This document shows, piece after piece, positions 58,850-64,000 of a stretch of 64,000 nt of DNA; the stretch's first letter is position 1; each line of letters begins with the position of its first letter. Position numbers and translations under genes: made by a program. Where the stretch lies: contig NC_046677.1 of assembly GCF_003369915.1 (NCBI RefSeq), positions 10,912,001 to 10,976,000 of the forward strand, in the 5' to 3' direction. This stretch comes from Drosophila miranda (lineage: Eukaryota > Arthropoda > Insecta > Diptera > Drosophilidae). Under the pieces are notes generated by a model. It had not been told where the DNA came from and did not search any database. It worked only from the letters and a program-made list of their open reading frames with translations.

Positions 58850-61800
58850 CGTCTAGGGATATATATCGTGAAATATGCTCTCAGAAGGAACAATTCGTTA
58901 TCTCTATTGGGAGCTGGTTTCACCCGTTTTCATGTATATCCGCTCGTTATATTCGTATATTCTATATTAAACAAAATTACCCAATCTAAAGCATATAGCA
59001 ACTAACAGTTCTTTTAATATTTTGCGACAAGCGTCTTGAAAAAGTGCGAACTCCAAAAATGCGAAAGTAAGGGGTATGTGAGCACAGAAAATAAAAATTA
59101 AATAGTCCACAAATACCTGCCATAGTAAAACCTCTCCATGCAGAATGTGAGAATGCGTGTGCACCAATACATTGAAATACGCTTGACCCTCAAGATAAAT
59201 GTCAAGAAAATGTCCTCAAGAATGTCCGCGATCGCTTGGAGGCATCAAGAACACTGCGCTCTATGACGGGCAAACGGGTCAGATAATGACTTGCTTTCCC
59301 ATGATGGTAGGATTACAACACACCCACTTTTTAACTTTATATTTGCGGCATATGGAACGGAAAAAGCGAGCTCTGGCTGGAGAGTAATCTAAGCAAAGCC
59401 GCATTTCGTAGTTCTTCCAACTAATTGCCATAAGCCGTTGGGAAAATTTGTACACGCTTTTTCGCATCTACCGGCTCAAACGTTTGTTTTTACACAACTA
59501 AGCGGCTTTGGGGACAGCCTGGCCACATGCACTGTACTCCACCAGTACTCCCACTCGCGCCCCACGCCCACTTCCTCCTGTCACTTTGTTCTCGTCCTTG
59601 GCGACTTTATTGCAATTGACTTTGTCGAGTGGCGCCATTTTTTTACTTGAATGATTTGTAATCCCTGCTGCCCCGCAGGCTTGTGTCAATGGCGGCAAAT
59701 TAATTTCCATTTTGCGATTCCTGTTGCCCGACAGTTTATGAAGTATTGGCTCCTACCCCGCACTCCAGCACCCCCCACTCTAATGACATATTCAAATAGC
59801 AAGTTTTGTTTTAATAAGTTAAGCTGGCTGGCATTTTAATTAAAAGTCCTTTGCAAAATGGGCGAACGAGTTTCCTGGCTTTTATTCTGGTTGTGCGTGG
59901 GTCAAAGCCGGGCTAATTACTATACTTGGGTTTCATGCTGCAAAAGTACATTTTGGAAATGCAAAGATTGATGTAGAGGGCAGAAGGCAACCATGAACCA
60001 TACAAGGCTCCCACAGTCTAACAAATTATAAAGCTCTAGTCCATAAACTTGGCTTGTATTACCTTACCTTACCTTTAAGTGTGTGGTACTGCTGGTTCAG
60101 ATTGAATTAAACCACTGGAGAGGCACTAACTAATGCTGGCCACTGTTAAAATAAACCAATTTCCATCTCACATTGCCACCCAAGGGAGCTGCCTGTCTAC
60201 CACCCGCTCTAAAATTTTACCCTTTAATTTCCAGTTGAAAACAAACAAACTTCTGGGTCTCCGAGTGTGCCGACAACACTCATACGCACTGCTGCACACA
60301 CATCTCCATATACGAGTGCGTAGTACAAGCCCTTTTCCAATTGGGCCAACGATTTTTCGTCAGGATTTGGCAGACTGGTAGAGATTTTGTCGACCATCTC
60401 TTGGTATCTGCTGGCCTGGTACTTAAATTTTTTATTTTGTTGGATTTTTTCCAAAAAGTTTTGTTTACTACACCCTAAAATGGGGTACTTTAATTTTGAT
60501 TTTCAGTTTGCAGCCACCTTTTCAAGGATTTGTTACTTCCTAACTGCCTGGAGAGCTTCCTTGTAGGAAATAAATACTCTTTCAATATAATTTGTATTTT
60601 CCTTACTTGCAACTGGTTCAAGAAGGTACACCTCTGGCTTTTCTGATTGCCTGGCATAACGATTTTTTGTGTAAAAATGGCCGAAAAACCAATTAAAATA
60701 AAAAATAAATTGGGTTGCATTTCTTTTTCTAACGATTTGACTTTGCCCCTAACATACCAGGCACTCATAAAAGGCAGGAGCATGCTCTTTGGTAAATTTC
60801 TGTAGTTTATATGGACTTCTACCTCCCCTTTTTGATTGGTCGAAGAGTTGGCATGAGGCAAATGCAAATTCCCCAAAGATGGCTCACAAATTGCCAACTG
60901 CAATAACAAGAATATGAGCCGTATTGGATTTCTGGCTAGGAAGGCTTCTAACGAAATAAGTCTTTATTTTTATAACAGATTTTCCTGGCTCAAAAAATTG
61001 ATGTTTTAATTGGAATTCTGTAATTTACTAACAGGAAGAAAAAGAGCTTAAACGAGCTTATCTTAGCTGTCAGGCCCTTTAGCCACTTTAAATGTATTAT
61101 ATATTCTGTTTCTGGTTTGCTTAATAAGCTTAATTAACGGGAAGGGATTCCAATGTTCCACATCCAGGGACCGGTCAGAAGGTCGACTTCCAAGTCGAGT
61201 TGAGACCACATTTGATGGACAGTCGCTCTGAATGATTTGTTGACTACACTGAGAGATATTGAAAACTGTGTTAACAAAAACTTTGGCTAAAGCTGAAAGC
61301 AGTATATGAGTTGGTGGACTGTTGGTGGAAATCCTCGACTAGCTACGTATTTTTTGCAGTGCACCATTTGTTGTTTGAATTTATTGTTACGTCGCTGAAT
61401 GGAATGCAAGCACATGAGAAATACATAAATCACGGAGCCTTATCTTCAGGGCGATTCCTACGCTGCCTCGGCGGGTCATCCATGATTTATGTCAATCCGC
61501 AGTCTCTCAAGTCGGTTTTAATTATGAGAAATCTCCCTCTGGCACTCTCCAATGACTCACTCAAAGTGAAGCTGCCTCCCGTTTTTGGGGTCCTTGTTGC
61601 GGGACGGCGCTACTTGACACAGTTTATGGATCGCTCTTTGCATCACAAAGGAAGCCCGAGGATAAAGGGTCACAGGATGGCTGAAAGAAAAGTATGGGAA
61701 AAGATATGGCCAAAGCAAACAACGAGATTCAAGAGATCTTGCAGGGATTTTTTGATTTTTAATTTGCGCCAACGTCACGACAATCCTGGTAATTGAGTTT

Positions 61801-62479
61801 CCCTTCTCTCGTTCCAGCCGGGTCCGAGTCCGGGGCCGGGGCTCTCCTGAATTTACTGCAGCGTTATTCCAGTCGCCCTATGACAGCCTCGAGTGCGAGT
61901 GCTAGTTCGAGTACAGAGAATGCTGCGCTTAGCACAAAAATTCGACCAACAACTGGAAGTATTTTTAATGCACTCTATTCTCCTTTTTGTTTGGTGTGGT
62001 TCGGTGTGGTGCGGTATTTCTTTTTGGCAGCCACAACGAAGCGTGTTCTCCGGCTGACCATAAAACCACTGTCATCAGATATCGCAAGTCAGGGATATAA
62101 CTAGGAGGAATGGGAGAAAATGTTGAAATCGCAAAACGCAAACGCAATCGCAGCTTGCAATTTGTGTCACGGTTTTTGCAGCAAATGCAGGAAGAGATGA
62201 TTGTGCTGGCTCCCGGATAAATCTATTTTCTGCGAATCTGATTGATTGATGCAAGTGTTAGTTGGTTAAATAATTTAAAAGACTACAGTACTGTAAGGCA
62301 CTGTAAATATACGATTGTTGCCTCAAATTATGTTAGTTTTATAGTTTATTCTTCGTATTGAATGACATTAAAAATAAGACCTTACAATAAAAACTTGACA
62401 AGTTGAGAGAAAGAGAGAGTACGAGTACTTGTACTCGAGAACAATCCGATATTCGGTTTGTTCTGGTTTAGCTTTAAAA
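58850..62479. other. Intergenic, no supported gene
   Basis: AT-rich DNA. The frames at 60490-60909 (minus, 139 codons) and 61311-61796 (plus, 161 codons, no ATG at its start) have no domain or splice logic and are taken as chance. Confidence 0.45.
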
Positions 62480-62632
62480 ATGGCTTACTTACGTTTGTTA
62501 ATACAACTCGATAATGGCTTAAGTCTACGCTGCGGTCTGGGTCTCGTTGTGGGCTGTACCCTGTTTTTAATTGCCAATGCAATCCAAGCAATAGGCTTCT
62601 TAGAAAATCACAATGAAATTATAGCTAGCTAA
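62480..62632 (+). CDS. Possible small membrane peptide (50 aa)
   Basis: Starts in a good context (taaaaATGGCT). The product MAYLRLLIQLDNGLSLRCGL... has a hydrophobic segment (about residues 18-38, LGLVVGCTLFLIANAIQAIG) and a short polar tail (FLENHNEIIAS). The pattern of a 'SLR.G' motif before a membrane helix recalls the first helix of some fly multi-pass proteins, so it may be a fragment. It lies downstream of, and antisense to, the last exon of the GPCR, probably within or next to its 3' UTR. No poly(A) signal checked out. Confidence 0.3.
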   Translation: MAYLRLLIQLDNGLSLRCGLGLVVGCTLFLIANAIQAIGFLENHNEIIAS

Positions 62633-62755
62633 GGACTGAACGTACTAAAAGTGGGTTACGGTCCTGGGATGGGTCGAGGCTGAGGCTGTGGCTGTGGGCG
62701 AGTTCTACGAGCGTCGGCCGAAGAGCTTCAGGGGCGTCTTCCAGAAGCTTGGCCA

Positions 62756-63105
62756 TCAGAGCTGCTCGTTGCCAATGTGCGTGGTGTCCGTGGGCAGAGA
62801 GTGGGTCTGGGGGACAGAGAGTGTGTTTGGTGTGTTCCCGTTTATAGGGATCATTGGGGGTATTATGGCGACGGAAAACACTTACCTGCAGCGCCTTGCG
62901 CTTGTGGTGCATCGACGAGTTCGAGGAGGACTTGCCCTTGCCCTTCTTCCACGAGCAGAGGAGCAGCTCCTTCATGCCCTTGCGGAAATTGCGACTGAGG
63001 AAGGCGTAGAGCAGGGGATTCACGCCCGAATTGAAGTACGTGACCAGAAAGGTGAGTGGCGTTAGCAGCGCATTAAAATTGGAATCACCGCGATACGAAC
63101 GTGAC
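62756..63105 (-). CDS. Rhodopsin-like GPCR, last two exons (partial)
   Basis: Minus-strand exons 63105-62886 and 62806-62756, joined by a 79-nt intron (gtaagt...ctgtcccccag). The first begins in phase 1 (SRSYRGDSNFNALLTPLTFL), carries helix 7 with the NPxxY motif (FNSGVNPLLYAFLSRNF) and helix 8 (FRKGMKELLLCSWKKGKGK), then a basic Ser-rich tail. The second encodes THSLPTDTTHIGNEQL and the stop. The rest of the receptor lies beyond the window. It is a class A, peptide-receptor-like GPCR. Neighbourhood suggests the fly orphan receptor CG13995, but this is recollection and not verified. Confidence 0.9.
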
Positions 63106-64000
63106 CTGCAAAGGCATAAACATGGAAATAACTATCTATCCAAACATACAATATACAGAGTGCTGCCATGCCATATGTAAATGAGCATCTGTTGGGTTCG
63201 TTCGCTACCGAAAAATACCCAATGCATTAAATTAAGCTCAGCCCAGCGGCGGCTCCACTCGAATATAGACCACACTTTGCGGTCTGACCCCAAAGTAGAT
63301 TAGAATCCCCGAACACCAAACTTTGTTGCCCCCCTTTCTACGAGTAACGGGGAAATAGCATCTCCCCCACAAATACTCGAGCTCCAAATTCATGGGCAAA
63401 GTCCTTCGGCGACGCGCTCTTTTCCCCAGTGGCATCCATTAATTATACACCGGAAAGACTGTCACAGAGTCTACTACGGGTATATATTTAATTATATATC
63501 CACTTGGCGAGTAGGATTGAATAACCGACTGCTCATAGTAATCTGAAATCTGGTCCGGAAATATCGTATTCACTCAGCTGTTACACGGCTTAATGTCCGC
63601 CGAGTGCACCCAAAGAGGACTACTCCGACACTTTCATGACACGCCTTGAACACCTCTGCCTGCTGCTGGCCAGGTGATTAAGCTGCTCCTGTTGGCCCTA
63701 TTGTTTGCAGGCCAAGGGGCCAGGGGCAAAGGGCGGCCAAGAACTTGCCTAATGTACCAAGGAATTTGGCCAAAGGCAAAGTTTTTCGCCGCCTGCGAGA
63801 ACGCAGTACAAACTTTGACCAAAACTTTGCCATGTTCCGCAATATTTAAAGCAGGAGAAGGAAAAATCTTGTCCTTTTTTTACTGCTTTTCTGTTCTTAC
63901 CCTGTAGTTGGAAGAGTCTATTCAATTAGTGGTAATTCATGAAACAGATCCAATCTACTACTTAAGAAATTGAGATGAATATTTAATGTAAAATAAATAT
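63106..64000 (-). other. Intron of the GPCR gene, to window end
   Basis: No further receptor exon is seen on the minus strand, so helix 6 and earlier parts must lie beyond 64,000. A degenerate piece ('ctacgagtaacggg', about 63340) resembles the end of a dispersed fly repeat. Confidence 0.5.

Noticed and set aside
61311-61796. 161-codon plus-strand frame
   Set aside because: No ATG at its start and no recognisable domain; composition like the flanking intergenic DNA.

Overview
The window looks like nuclear DNA from a Drosophila species, possibly of the obscura group. The evidence is: introns of about 60-70 nt with typical fly splice sites; three copies of a DINE-1/mini-me (Helitron-like) element of the obscura type; protein-coding genes that read as fly orthologues (a Ras-association protein matching rau, a TMEM209 protein, a BTBD9-like protein, a rhodopsin-like GPCR); and long AT-rich, microsatellite-rich introns. 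The species assignment is inference.

Region 1 (1-12.1 kb) is a tandem array with a unit of about 4.57 kb. A full unit holds genes for small secreted proteins, here called A (49-aa peptide), B (doubtful), C (115-aa coiled-coil protein) and D (about 220-aa acidic repeat protein), and one DINE-1. Two units are nearly complete. A third stops after A and a broken B, then runs into roughly 500-540 bp repeats carrying peptide remnants and finally a divergent member, E. All these genes split the signal peptide with one short phase-1 intron, so simple ORF calling misses their first exons.

Region 2 (13.6-24.6 kb) has an intronless BTBD9-like gene, a 6 kb stretch with one long imperfect inverted repeat, and a second cluster of four secreted-protein genes (21.4-24.6 kb). 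Two of these are convergent and share a leader but have unrelated mature parts. The genes of both clusters have the size, TATA promoters, signal peptides and lineage-restricted look of insect seminal-fluid or other effector peptides. That role is inferred; no tissue signal can be read from the sequence.

Region 3 (about 29.8-53.9 kb) appears to be one gene, rau: a GAGA-rich promoter and untranslated first exon near 30.1-30.7 kb, a 21 kb intron with a recursive-splice (ratchet) site at 43.38 kb, and three coding exons at 51.9-53.4 kb. An antisense, intronless TMEM209 gene lies inside the intron.

Region 4 (53.9-64 kb) has a jockey-type LINE relic, a 2 kb inverted array of ~130 bp repeats that could fold into a long hairpin (candidate hpRNA or Foldback-type element), a possible small spliced gene beside it, a small possible membrane peptide, and the last two exons of a rhodopsin-like GPCR on the minus strand whose remainder lies beyond the window.
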